Below, in pieces: positions 18,131 through 27,015 of a DNA stretch of 64,000 bases. The stretch lies in assembly GCA_964564915.1 (NCBI GenBank), contig CAZMCU010000003.1:7246-71245 (forward strand), given 5' to 3'. This stretch comes from JAFGBM01 sp964564915. GTDB lineage: Bacteria > Actinomycetota > Actinomycetes > Actinomycetales > Demequinaceae. Made by a program: the position numbers and the translations under genes. Numbering within the stretch: position 1 is the stretch's first letter; the number at the start of each line of letters is the position of its first letter. The notes under the pieces were generated by a model, which saw nothing but the letters and a program-made list of their open reading frames with translations, was not told the DNA's origin and ran no database searches.

Positions 18131-18835
18131 CTAATTCCCGAGGTCGTTCGCCTGATCGATCAGGTCATTCTGGGTTCCCGTCATCCCGTCGTTGCCAAGG
18201 TTGTCGAGGGTGCCGTTGAGCGAACCGTTGGGGTCGAGGTTCCCCGCGATGACCATGCCCTCGATGTCTCCCACGTCAACAACGCCCGCGGTGTAAGCCG
18301 ACTCCTGACCCACCGGGATGAACGGCATCGAGATGTTGCCGTTCCTGTCGGACTGGGCCACTGCCCACCCGCCATCGACGAGGACCCACTGGCCGGATGC
18401 GGGATCCCGCTTGAGGAAGAGCACAAGGTTGTCCGCACCGCGAAGCGCGTCGGCGGCGAGGAACGCGCCGTGAACGGAACCGAGGTTCACCTCGAACGAC
18501 GTGCCGGCGTTTCCCCGGATGTACTTGTGGACCTGGAAGGTCCCGATGAGGGTGGAGGCGGTCATGTCCAGCGCGCCCGCTTGCGGCAGGAGTTTCTGCC
18601 CATCGGTGAAACTACCCGTCACGATCACCTCGGCTGGTGTGACTCCCACTCCCCCGAGCACGTACTCGCGGATGCTCGTCGGAACCGACACGGGAAAAGC
18701 CGCGGGGAAGTCGGACTGCCGCTCCGCCGCAAGCCGGTTGAACTGCTCAATCTCTTCGCCACTCGGGCCGGTCGAGCACCCGCTGAACAACCACGCGGAC
18801 ACCACCACCAGCAGGCCTGTCGCCACTCGCTTCAT
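18131..18835 (-). CDS. Putative lipoprotein of unknown function
   Basis: The 234-aa protein has a lipoprotein signal peptide with lipobox LFSGC (Cys about residue 20), so it is probably exported and lipid-anchored. The mature part shows no domain I recognise. The C-terminus is rich in Asn, Asp and Gly (LDPNGSLNGTLDNLGNDG). A good ribosome site (GGGAGG) precedes the ATG. It lies between glgX and glgP on the minus strand but is not obviously linked to glycogen use. Confidence 0.75.
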   Translation of the reverse strand: MKRVATGLLVVVSAWLFSGCSTGPSGEEIEQFNRLAAERQSDFPAAFPVSVPTSIREYVLGGVGVTPAEVIVTGSFTDGQKLLPQAGALDMTASTLIGTFQVHKYIRGNAGTSFEVNLGSVHGAFLAADALRGADNLVLFLKRDPASGQWVLVDGGWAVAQSDRNGNISMPFIPVGQESAYTAGVVDVGDIEGMVIAGNLDPNGSLNGTLDNLGNDGMTGTQNDLIDQANDLGN

Positions 18836-18929
18836 CGTCGCCTCCCTCGGACCTCCACGAGGTCCTCCGCGGTCCTACAAGAACCAGGCTAGTCCCGGCT
18901 CGCCGTTGGAGCCAGGACGACGCGTCTCC

Positions 18930-20897
18930 CTAGTTCTTCGCGGCATCCCGCGCCGCTGGTACGTAGTAGTCGTTCGTGTAGTCCCGAACCATCCTCGTGG
19001 CTTGGACCTTGGGGCCGAGGGTCTCAAGGGTGTGGCGCACGCGGGCCAGCCACCTCAACGGAAGACCAGAATCGGGATCGCGATCGTAGAAGAGCGGCAC
19101 GACCTGCTTCTCGAGAATGTCGTAGAGGCTCGCCGCCTCGGCGTCGTCGCGCGCCTCCCCTTCCCCGACCCCATTCGCCGAGGGGATGTCCCAACCGTTC
19201 TCCCCGTCCGACCACTCGTCCCACCATCCGTCGCGAATGGACAGGTTGAGGGCACCATTGAGAGCGGCCTTCATGCCGGACGTGCCACATGCCTCGTAGG
19301 GCCGTAAGGGGTTGTTGAGCCAGACATCGCAGCCGGGGAAGATCGTCGCCGCCATGGCCATGTCGTAGTTGGGCAGGAACGCGACGCTCCCCCGAATCTC
19401 GGGATCGTCCGCAAAGGCGACGAACTCGCTGAGAAGCGCCTTCCCCCCCTTGTCGGCTGGATGAGCCTTGCCCGCCACGATGATCTGCACGCGACCCGCC
19501 GGGTGGTTAAGGAGGATGTCGCGCAAACGATCGGGTTCGCGAAGCATGAGGGTTAAGCGCTTGTACGTGGGCACCCGACGCGCGAAACCAATCGTGAGGA
19601 CATCGGGATCCAGGGCCGTTTTCACCCACTCGAGGTCCTCGGTCGTGTGACCACGCTCCACGCCGGAAGCGACAAGCCTCGCGCGCGCGTCGTCGACCAG
19701 GGCCGCGCGCATCTCGCGCTTGGTCGCGTGAAGGTCCGCGGAGGACACCGCCTCACCGAGCCACCCCTCGGGGGAGGTCGACGCTTGCGCGCCGAGCGAG
19801 ACCATGCGCGGGTGAACCCACGTGGGTGAGTGGACGCCGTTGGTAATGGAGCCGATCGGCACGTCCTTCGGCGCCACTCCCGGCCAGAGGGGTGCGAACA
19901 TCTCGCGGGACACCACCCCGTGCAGTTTCGATACGGCGTTCGCTCGCGCCGCGAGCCGGAGTCCCATGTGCGCCATGTTGAACATCGCGGGGTCGCCGTC
20001 CTCCGCTTCCTCCTCCCCAAACGCCACGACCCGGTCCGCCCCGACGGCCTTCCACGTCGCGGTCCCGAAATACTCCCGGATCGTTGTCGTCGCGAACCGA
20101 TCGATCCCGGCGGGGACCGGCGTGTGGGTGGTGAAAACCGTTCCACAGCGGACGACCATCAAGGCCGCGTCGATATCCACCCCAGCCTCCAATTGCTCGC
20201 GGAGACGTTCGACCCCCAGGAACCCCGCGTGGCCCTCGTTCATGTGGTACACGGAGGGCTCCTGTGCTCCGGTCAAGCGCGAGAACGCCCGGAGTGCGCG
20301 AATCCCGCCAACGCCCAAGAGGAGTTCCTGGCGGAGCCGTTCCTCGCCACGTCCGCCGTAGAGGCGCCCGGTCAGGGACCGCATCTCGGGTTCGTTGACC
20401 GGCACGTTCGAGTCAAGGAGGAGCAAGGGGATACGGCCGACCGCGGCGCGCCACACCTGGGCGTGGAGCACGATGTCGTCGGGAAAATCGAGGACGATGT
20501 CCACGGGCGATCCGTCCGCTTCCCTCAACAGCTGAAGGGGGACGGTCGCGGGATCGAGGATGGGGTACGACTCCGTCTGATCTCCTGCGGCGTCGAGGCC
20601 CTGGCGGAAGTACCCCGCCCCATACAGGAGGCCGACACCGATGATCGGAACCCCGAGGTCGGAGGCGCTCTTGAGGTGATCCCCGGCTAGGATTCCCAGT
20701 CCGCCGGAGTACTGGGGCATCTCGGCGGTGATCCCGAACTCGGGGGAGAAGTAGGCGATCGCTCGGGGGCGGGTATCGCCCGGTCCGTCGGGGCCGTCGT
20801 ACCACGTCGGGGACTCGGACGCCCATGCGGGGGCTTTCGTGGCGGGGTAAAGGGAGGCGAGGGGAGTCGCGGCGGCGGCTCGGCTGTTGGCGTTCAC
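18930..20897 (-). CDS. glgP: Alpha-glucan phosphorylase (short form)
   Basis: GlgP releases glucose-1-phosphate from the non-reducing ends of alpha-1,4-glucans. The 655-aa protein shows the phosphorylase pattern FSPEFGITAEMPQYSGGLGI, HMNEGHAGF, GFARRVPTYKR, and the pyridoxal-phosphate lysine Lys543 in ACGTSGMKAALNG. Actinobacterial relatives are usually near 850 aa and carry an N-terminal DUF3417 domain; it is absent here. GTG at 20897 is chosen because a TAGCCT box lies 7 nt upstream; the open frame beyond it runs antisense into glgE. It is divergent from glgE, with a 99-nt shared promoter region. Confidence 0.94.
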   Translation of the reverse strand: MNANSRAAAATPLASLYPATKAPAWASESPTWYDGPDGPGDTRPRAIAYFSPEFGITAEMPQYSGGLGILAGDHLKSASDLGVPIIGVGLLYGAGYFRQGLDAAGDQTESYPILDPATVPLQLLREADGSPVDIVLDFPDDIVLHAQVWRAAVGRIPLLLLDSNVPVNEPEMRSLTGRLYGGRGEERLRQELLLGVGGIRALRAFSRLTGAQEPSVYHMNEGHAGFLGVERLREQLEAGVDIDAALMVVRCGTVFTTHTPVPAGIDRFATTTIREYFGTATWKAVGADRVVAFGEEEAEDGDPAMFNMAHMGLRLAARANAVSKLHGVVSREMFAPLWPGVAPKDVPIGSITNGVHSPTWVHPRMVSLGAQASTSPEGWLGEAVSSADLHATKREMRAALVDDARARLVASGVERGHTTEDLEWVKTALDPDVLTIGFARRVPTYKRLTLMLREPDRLRDILLNHPAGRVQIIVAGKAHPADKGGKALLSEFVAFADDPEIRGSVAFLPNYDMAMAATIFPGCDVWLNNPLRPYEACGTSGMKAALNGALNLSIRDGWWDEWSDGENGWDIPSANGVGEGEARDDAEAASLYDILEKQVVPLFYDRDPDSGLPLRWLARVRHTLETLGPKVQATRMVRDYTNDYYVPAARDAAKN

Positions 20898-20904
20898 GTG
20901 TTCG

Positions 20905-20910
20905 AGGCTA
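20905..20910 (-). promoter_or_regulatory. Leaderless-type -10 box of glgP (TAGCCT)
   Basis: TAGCCT lies 7 nt upstream of the glgP GTG. It is back-to-back with the glgE promoter box in the 99-nt divergent region. Confidence 0.5.
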
Positions 20911-20984
20911 CCCGCGTCGCGCCGGGGTTCGTGACGTTCGTCGCACCACCGCCCTCCCGCTACCGGTCGTGGCTCCGGGCCGGG

Positions 20985-20990
20985 TAGGTT
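20985..20990 (+). promoter_or_regulatory. Leaderless-type -10 box of glgE (TAGGTT)
   Basis: TAGGTT lies 6 nt upstream of the glgE ATG at 20997, and no ribosome-binding site lies between. Confidence 0.5.
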
Positions 20991-20996
20991 CATGAC

Positions 20997-23021
20997 ATGG
21001 CATCCGCCCCTGGGCCGTCCGTCGGCCGTATCCCCGTCGTCGCGGTCATGCCATCTCTTGAGGAGGGACGCTGGCCGGCGAAGGCGGTGGTCGGGGAGGC
21101 CATGCCCATCGTCGCCACGGTCTTCCGGGAGGGGCACGACGCCGTTGGCGCGACGGCCGTCGTCACCGGCCCGAAGGGGTCGCCGATCGTGCTCCCCATG
21201 ACGTGCGTCAACAAGGGTTTGCGTGAGTACCGCGCGCTCGTCACCCCGCGCATGGAGGGCGACTACACCTTCCGGGTCGAGGGTTGGTCCGACCCGGTGA
21301 CGACGTGGGAACACGTCGCCGCCACCAAACTGCACGCGGGGCAGGACGTCGCACTGGTCCTCGCGGACGGGATCGCGGTTCTCGAGCGAGCCCTGACGGA
21401 GGTCAAGCGAAGCGCCTCGAAGCGTCGCACCCTTACGGGGGCCCTCGACGCCCTTCGAGCCGAGACCGACGATCCCGAAACGCGGTTCGCCCGTGCGATG
21501 TCGAAGGAGGTTCGAGCGGTCCTCGCGGAGACCCCGCTGCGCGACTGGGTGACGGCTTCGCGGGAATACCCGCTACGCGTGGATCGCGAACGCGCGCTCG
21601 TCAGCGCGTGGTACGAGATGTTCCCGCGATCGGAAGGGGCGAAGTACAGCGCCGTCAAGAAGCGATGGAAATCGGGGACGTTCGCAACGGCCTCGAAGCG
21701 TCTCCCCGCGATCGCGAAGATGGGGTTCGACATCGTGTACCTCACGCCGATCCATCCCATCGGCACCTCGTTCCGCAAGGGACGCAACAACGCGCTCGAG
21801 TCGAACCCGACCGACCCCGGAAGCCCCTACGCGATCGGCTCGCCCGAGGGAGGTCATGATGCCATTCACCCCGACCTGGGGACGATGGAGGATTTCCGCG
21901 CGTTTGTCGCTTCGGCACGGAGGCTCGGCCTTGAGGTTGCCCTTGACCTTGCCCTCCAATGCTCTCCCGATCACCCGTGGGTCACGGAACACCCGGAGTG
22001 GTTCACCACAAAGCTCGATGGGAGCATCGCGTACGCGGAGAACCCCCCCAAGAAGTACCACGACATCTACCCTCTCAACTTCGACAACGACCCGGAGGGT
22101 ATCTACCGGGAAATCCGGCGTGTGCTCGACGTCTGGATGGGAGCCGGGGTCACGGCCTTCCGGGTGGACAACCCTCACACCAAGCCCCTGACGTTCTGGG
22201 AACGTCTGCTCGCCGACGTGCGTCGTGACCACCCCGACGTCATCTTCTTGAGCGAGGCGTTTACGAACCCGCCCATGATGCACACGCTGGCGAAGATCGG
22301 CTTCCACCAGTCGTACACGTACTTCACGTGGCGCCAGACAGCCGAGGAGCTAGGCGCGTACCTCGTCGAACTTTCCGACGAGTCCTCCTCCTTCATGCGT
22401 CCCAACTTCTGGCCGACCACCCATGACATCCTCACCCCCGACATGCAAGACGGCGGCGCCCCCCTGTTCCAGGCGCGAGCGGTCGTCGCGGCGACGGGCT
22501 CCCCGTCGTGGGGGATTTACTCCGGGTACGAGTTCGCGGAATGCGTCGCGCGGCCCGGGGCCGAGGAGCAGATCGACAACGAGAAGTACGAGTTCCGCCC
22601 CCGTCCATGGGCCAAGGCCAACAAACGGGGAATCGCGCCCCTTCTGGCGCAGTTGAACGCGATCCGACGCGACCACCCCGCCCTCCAGCGACTGCGCGGT
22701 CTCGCGATTCACCGTGCGGACAACCCCGCGATTCTGTGCTTCTCACGTCACCTCGACGCGGACGAGTCCCCCACCGGCCTCGAGGACACGATCATCGTCG
22801 TCGCGAGCCTCGACCCGTCGGCGACGCAAGAATCGATCATCCACCTCAACCCGCTCGTCCTCGGGCTTCCGGACGTCAAGCGCGTCCCCGTCGTCGACCT
22901 GCTGACGGGGACGGAACTCCAGTGGGGCCCGACCTGCCGCGTGACCCTCGGACCCAAGACGGGCATGGCTTACGTCGCCGCACTCCAGCGCAACGTGACC
23001 GCCGGAGGTGCCCGTGGCTAA
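20997..23021 (+). CDS. glgE: Alpha-1,4-glucan:maltose-1-phosphate maltosyltransferase
   Basis: GlgE (GH13_3) extends alpha-1,4-glucans two glucose units at a time from maltose-1-phosphate. The 674-aa protein has the N-terminal beta domains (DUF3416 region), YLTPIHPIG, the nucleophile Asp391 in FRVDNPHTKP and the acid/base Glu420 in FLSEAFTNP, close to the positions known for the Streptomyces enzyme (394 and 423). It overlaps glgB by 8 nt, so elongation and branching are co-expressed. No treS, pep2 or glgM lies nearby, so the source of maltose-1-phosphate must be encoded elsewhere. Confidence 0.97.
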   Translation: MASAPGPSVGRIPVVAVMPSLEEGRWPAKAVVGEAMPIVATVFREGHDAVGATAVVTGPKGSPIVLPMTCVNKGLREYRALVTPRMEGDYTFRVEGWSDPVTTWEHVAATKLHAGQDVALVLADGIAVLERALTEVKRSASKRRTLTGALDALRAETDDPETRFARAMSKEVRAVLAETPLRDWVTASREYPLRVDRERALVSAWYEMFPRSEGAKYSAVKKRWKSGTFATASKRLPAIAKMGFDIVYLTPIHPIGTSFRKGRNNALESNPTDPGSPYAIGSPEGGHDAIHPDLGTMEDFRAFVASARRLGLEVALDLALQCSPDHPWVTEHPEWFTTKLDGSIAYAENPPKKYHDIYPLNFDNDPEGIYREIRRVLDVWMGAGVTAFRVDNPHTKPLTFWERLLADVRRDHPDVIFLSEAFTNPPMMHTLAKIGFHQSYTYFTWRQTAEELGAYLVELSDESSSFMRPNFWPTTHDILTPDMQDGGAPLFQARAVVAATGSPSWGIYSGYEFAECVARPGAEEQIDNEKYEFRPRPWAKANKRGIAPLLAQLNAIRRDHPALQRLRGLAIHRADNPAILCFSRHLDADESPTGLEDTIIVVASLDPSATQESIIHLNPLVLGLPDVKRVPVVDLLTGTELQWGPTCRVTLGPKTGMAYVAALQRNVTAGGARG

Positions 23022-25206
23022 CAGCATCGATCCGGGCCTCCTCTCCGAGGTTGCCTCCGGGCTTCACGACCAACCCCATGACATCCTCGGCGCCCACGTG
23101 GAAGCGGATGGAGTCGTGGTGCGGGTCCTCCGTCCCCACGCGTCCTCCGTTTCCATCATGACCCTCGACGGCACCTTCCCGGCGAAGCGCGATGCGAGCG
23201 GAATCTGGATGGCGTGCGTCCCCGGCGACGACGCACCCGATTACCGTGTCGTCGTCACGTATCCGTCGGAGGGCGATGATTCCACCCCCGTCACGGAGGA
23301 TGACCCCTATCGCTTCCTTCCCAGCCTGGGGGACCTCGATCGCCACCTCATCATGGAGGGACGACACGAGAGGCTCTGGGAGGTTCTCGGCGCGAACGTC
23401 AAGCACTACCCCTCGGTCTTGGGCGAGGTGGATGGCACCGCCTTCGCGGTGTGGGCACCCAACGCGCGCATCGTTCGTGTTGTCGGTGACTTCAACCACT
23501 GGCAAGGTGTCGGCCACACCATGCGTGCCCTCGGCTCCACGGGGTTGTGGGAACTCTTCATCCCCGGCGTCGTCGCGGGAGAGAGATACAAATTCGACGT
23601 CCTCGGTCGTGACGGGCACTGGCAATTGAAGGCCGATCCGATGGCGAAGGCCACGGAGGTGCCGTCACAGACGGCCTCCGTCGTCGCGGAGTCCACCCAC
23701 ACGTGGGAAGACGACGCGTGGATGGAAGCGCGCGAATCCCGGCACCCGGAGAGCGAAGCGATGAGCGTGTACGAGGTCCACCTCGGCTCGTGGAAACAGG
23801 GACTCTCCTATCGGGATCTCGCGGACGAACTCATCCCCTACGTGGCGGAGACGGGATTCACCCACGTCGAGTTCATGCCCGTCACGGAGCACCCGTTCCC
23901 TCCCTCGTGGGGGTACCAGGTCACCTCCTACTACGCCCCCACGGCCCGCTTCGGTGGACCCGACGATTTCCGCTACCTCGTCGATCGCCTGCACCAGGCG
24001 GGCATCGGCGTACTTCTCGACTGGGTCCCCGGGCACTTCCCCAAGGACGAGTGGGCGCTCGCTCGTTTCGATGGGACGCCCCTGTACGAGCATCCCGACC
24101 CGCTACGCGGCGAACAACCGGACTGGGGAACCCTCGTGTTCGACTTCGCCCGCCCCGAGGTACGCAACTTCCTCGTCGCGAGCGCGGTCTTCTGGCTCAA
24201 GGAGTACCACGCGGACGGATTGCGCGTTGACGCCGTCGCCTCGATGCTCTACCTCGACTACTCCCGCAAGGCGGGCCAGTGGCGCCCCAACATCCATGGA
24301 GGACGCGAGAACCTCGACGCGGTTGCCTTCCTCGAAGAAGCGACGTCCACAACCGCGCGGTTGTGCCCCGGCACGATCATGGTCGCGGAGGAATCTACGG
24401 CATGGCCGGGGGTGACGACTCCGAGGAGCGCGGGCGGACTCGGGTTCTCCTTCAAATGGAACATGGGGTGGATGAACGACACCCTGAAATACCTCGCGGA
24501 ACAACCCGAACACCGTAGCCACCACCACGCGCTCGTGACGTTCTCCATGATGTACGCCTTCTCCGAACACTTCCTGTTGCCCTTGAGCCACGACGAGGTG
24601 GTCCACGGGAAGGGATCCCTGTGGACGAGGATGCCGGGGGACGAGTGGCAGAAGGCCGCCGGCGTTCGGGCGCTTCTCACGTACCAATGGACGCACCCCG
24701 GAAAGAAGTTGCTCTTCATGGGCGGGGAGTTCGCCCAGATTCGCGAGTGGGCGGAGGACCGTTCCCTCGATTGGGACATTCTCGACAAGCCTTTCCACGG
24801 TGGCGTGCACCTCTTGGTCCGCGACCTCAACGCGCTGTACCACTCCACCCCCGCGTTATGGGAACTCGATTCCGATCCCGCTGGCTTCGAGTGGATCGAT
24901 TCGGAGGACGCGGCTCATTGCGTTCTCGCCTACCTGCGCAAGGACCGCGATGGGCACCCGCTCGCAGTCGCGTGCAACTTCTCGACCGATGCGCACGAGG
25001 ACTACCGGTTGGGGTTTCCCTCCGCCGGGCCGTGGGACGAAATCCTCAACTCGGATTCGGAGTTCTACGGAGGATCGGGGGTGGGCAACCTCGGACGGGT
25101 GATCGCGGACGAGATACCCCAAGGACGGTGGGCGAACTCCGCCTCGGTCCGAGTCCCCCCACTCGGGGCCGTGATCTTCCGACCAGCCGACGAGGAGTCT
25201 CCTTAA
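23014..25206 (+). CDS. glgB: 1,4-alpha-glucan branching enzyme
   Basis: GlgB makes alpha-1,6 branches in the glucan built by GlgE. The 730-aa protein has two N-terminal beta-sandwich domains (CBM48 type, about 20-105 and 125-230) and a GH13 barrel with DWVPGHFP, nucleophile Asp406 in GLRVDAVASMLY, acid/base Glu459 in VAEEST, and LSHDEVVHGKGSL. It ends in a beta domain. Two GTG starts compete. The one at 23014 is preferred because GGAGG ends 5 nt before it; the one at 23008 overlaps that ribosome site. The stop overlaps that of the convergent lipoprotein gene. Confidence 0.97.
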   Translation: MANSIDPGLLSEVASGLHDQPHDILGAHVEADGVVVRVLRPHASSVSIMTLDGTFPAKRDASGIWMACVPGDDAPDYRVVVTYPSEGDDSTPVTEDDPYRFLPSLGDLDRHLIMEGRHERLWEVLGANVKHYPSVLGEVDGTAFAVWAPNARIVRVVGDFNHWQGVGHTMRALGSTGLWELFIPGVVAGERYKFDVLGRDGHWQLKADPMAKATEVPSQTASVVAESTHTWEDDAWMEARESRHPESEAMSVYEVHLGSWKQGLSYRDLADELIPYVAETGFTHVEFMPVTEHPFPPSWGYQVTSYYAPTARFGGPDDFRYLVDRLHQAGIGVLLDWVPGHFPKDEWALARFDGTPLYEHPDPLRGEQPDWGTLVFDFARPEVRNFLVASAVFWLKEYHADGLRVDAVASMLYLDYSRKAGQWRPNIHGGRENLDAVAFLEEATSTTARLCPGTIMVAEESTAWPGVTTPRSAGGLGFSFKWNMGWMNDTLKYLAEQPEHRSHHHALVTFSMMYAFSEHFLLPLSHDEVVHGKGSLWTRMPGDEWQKAAGVRALLTYQWTHPGKKLLFMGGEFAQIREWAEDRSLDWDILDKPFHGGVHLLVRDLNALYHSTPALWELDSDPAGFEWIDSEDAAHCVLAYLRKDRDGHPLAVACNFSTDAHEDYRLGFPSAGPWDEILNSDSEFYGGSGVGNLGRVIADEIPQGRWANSASVRVPPLGAVIFRPADEESP

Positions 25207-26207
25207 CTCGTTGCGACCGACACCAGGTTGTGATCCGCCGCGACGACCGTCGGCAGCAGGCCCGAGCCCGCGGCTCCGATCCGCAAGACGACGAGATCCT
25301 CGTATCGATGAACCACCCTCGCCTTCAGGGTTTCTTGAAGGAGGGCCTTGTCCGAGGCAGGGAGGGAGAGTTGCGCGCCGGGAACGTTGAAGTCCGACAC
25401 CACGTCAAGGGGCAAGAAGACGAGCGCTCCCCCCTCGGCATCGGCGAGGACGAACGCCTCGTCGATGCGGGCCGTTACGGTGTCGCCGTAGGTCCCGCTG
25501 CGGGGAGCCGCGCTCGCGGCGAGGGCGGTGCGCGCCTCGAACATCCTTTGGCGATACGGGTCGGGGGCGAACGCTTCCTCCAACTCGCTCGAGGCTCCCG
25601 CGTTCAGAAGCGCGACGTAGTCCTCGATCGCCTGCTCCGGTGTCAAGGTGAATCCCGGGGTGTCGAGCGAGAGTTGGTCGGCGCCCGTCGACTGGCCCGG
25701 CATCGCCGGGAGGACGCCTCCGGGGACCATGTGAGCCCACCATCGAAGCTGGTACTCGGATTGGACGTCGTCCTGGACCCATTCGAGCACCACCGGTGTG
25801 TGGGCGGCGTCGGCGGCTTCCGCGACGGTCGCCATCACGCGTGGCCACGTTGCCGAACCCGTCGTGTACGTGGCGAGCATGGTCTCGGAGATGACCTCCG
25901 GGGCGGCTCCCCCGTTGGCCGCAACGATGTATTCCGTCGCCCTTGTTGTCGCGGCGGAACCGGACACCCGCTCCCCCAACAGGCTGGGGTCTTTCGCCCC
26001 ATCGGCTGCGGCGAGTTCGCTCATGGTCTCGGATACGATCCGGTCGGATTGAGCCGGGACGACGGCCCCCGGGGCGTCGAGCGTGGGTGCGTCTGGCGTT
26101 GAGGGAACGGGGGGCATGCAGGCGGCGAGGGAGAGCGCGGCAAGGGCGGCGGCCGCGGCTCGCACGACTCGCGCGGGTCGTGCGGCACGCATCGGCGTGA
26201 GCGTCAT
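25203..26207 (-). CDS. Putative lipoprotein, unknown function
   Basis: The 334-aa protein has an Arg-rich N-terminus, a hydrophobic stretch and the lipobox SLAAC (Cys near residue 30), so it is probably exported and lipidated. The mature part is mostly alpha/beta without a family I can name. Its ATG overlaps the stop of the upstream membrane-protein gene (ATGA), so the two are made together and probably act together at the envelope. It is convergent with glgB and the two stops overlap. Confidence 0.78.
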   Translation of the reverse strand: MTLTPMRAARPARVVRAAAAALAALSLAACMPPVPSTPDAPTLDAPGAVVPAQSDRIVSETMSELAAADGAKDPSLLGERVSGSAATTRATEYIVAANGGAAPEVISETMLATYTTGSATWPRVMATVAEAADAAHTPVVLEWVQDDVQSEYQLRWWAHMVPGGVLPAMPGQSTGADQLSLDTPGFTLTPEQAIEDYVALLNAGASSELEEAFAPDPYRQRMFEARTALAASAAPRSGTYGDTVTARIDEAFVLADAEGGALVFLPLDVVSDFNVPGAQLSLPASDKALLQETLKARVVHRYEDLVVLRIGAAGSGLLPTVVAADHNLVSVATS

Positions 26208-26896
26208 GGCTTCTTCGCCTTCCGCTTGGGCTGGGCATCCACCTTGGCCTTCTTCGCCTCGCTCGTCTTCTTCACGCTGTCGTGCCCCTTCCGTTCCCTC
26301 TCCCGCGTGGTAGGCAGCTGAGACTCGACGAGTCCGGCAGCGAGGATGACGAGTCCCACGACGATCAGGGAGAGCCCCCCGGCGATGACGGGCCACGCCC
26401 ACCCATTGCCACGGTCGCGCGAGAGGGTGAGCGTGACGTCTCCCAGCGACGACCCGGATTCGGACACGAGGACGATCACCACGCCCGGTTCGACATCGGC
26501 GGGGTCGATCGTCGTCTCCCCCGTAGCGTGTCTCGAATCCCGCCACAGGTCGCCATCGCCATCGGCGACGTAGCTCCCGCCAGCGTTAACGTCGTCGACC
26601 TGGACGTCGTCCCACGACACGAGACCCCTGACGACGCTCGTGTGATCATCCTCGGCCCACGCGAACACGTCGACCGGTCGTGCCGTCCGGACGTCGAACG
26701 CCCCCGGCGCCGTGACGGAAATCGACAGGAGTCCATCGAAGGCAACCACCTCGGGAGGGATGACCGCGATGGGTGCTTCAAGGTCTCCTACGGCGTTAAC
26801 GGTTGCGGCGGGACGGAGCAGAATGGCGACTCCGCCGACGGCGCACAGAGCCAATCCGGCAAGGCCAACAAGGGGTGCCAACCACTTTCGCTTCAC
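26204..26896 (-). CDS. Membrane protein with extracytoplasmic domain, unknown function
   Basis: The 230-aa protein has one N-terminal transmembrane helix (about residues 7-27), an extracytoplasmic beta-rich domain, and a second helix (about 168-190, WPVIAGGLSLIVVGLVILAA). It ends in a Lys-rich cytoplasmic tail (KKTSEAKKAKVDAQPKRKAKK). No family is recognised. It starts at GTG, with a GGAGG ribosome site and possible -10 elements (TAGAGT) further upstream. It is translationally coupled to the lipoprotein gene, and the two likely form an envelope pair. Confidence 0.75.
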   Translation of the reverse strand: MKRKWLAPLVGLAGLALCAVGGVAILLRPAATVNAVGDLEAPIAVIPPEVVAFDGLLSISVTAPGAFDVRTARPVDVFAWAEDDHTSVVRGLVSWDDVQVDDVNAGGSYVADGDGDLWRDSRHATGETTIDPADVEPGVVIVLVSESGSSLGDVTLTLSRDRGNGWAWPVIAGGLSLIVVGLVILAAGLVESQLPTTRERERKGHDSVKKTSEAKKAKVDAQPKRKAKKP

Positions 26897-27015
26897 GTTC
26901 CTCCCTGGATCGGCTTTCTACTCTAGTGTCCCGCCGTCAGGGAGTCGCGTTGTGGTGTCCGCGCGTGCCCACTACCCTGGGAACGAGTGTTACCTGCCCT
27001 GCAGAAGGAGTGCCC

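Noticed and set aside
20898..21335. N-terminal extension of glgP into the glgE region
   Set aside because: It would run antisense into glgE, lacks the expected DUF3417 sequence, and a promoter box supports the GTG at 20897.
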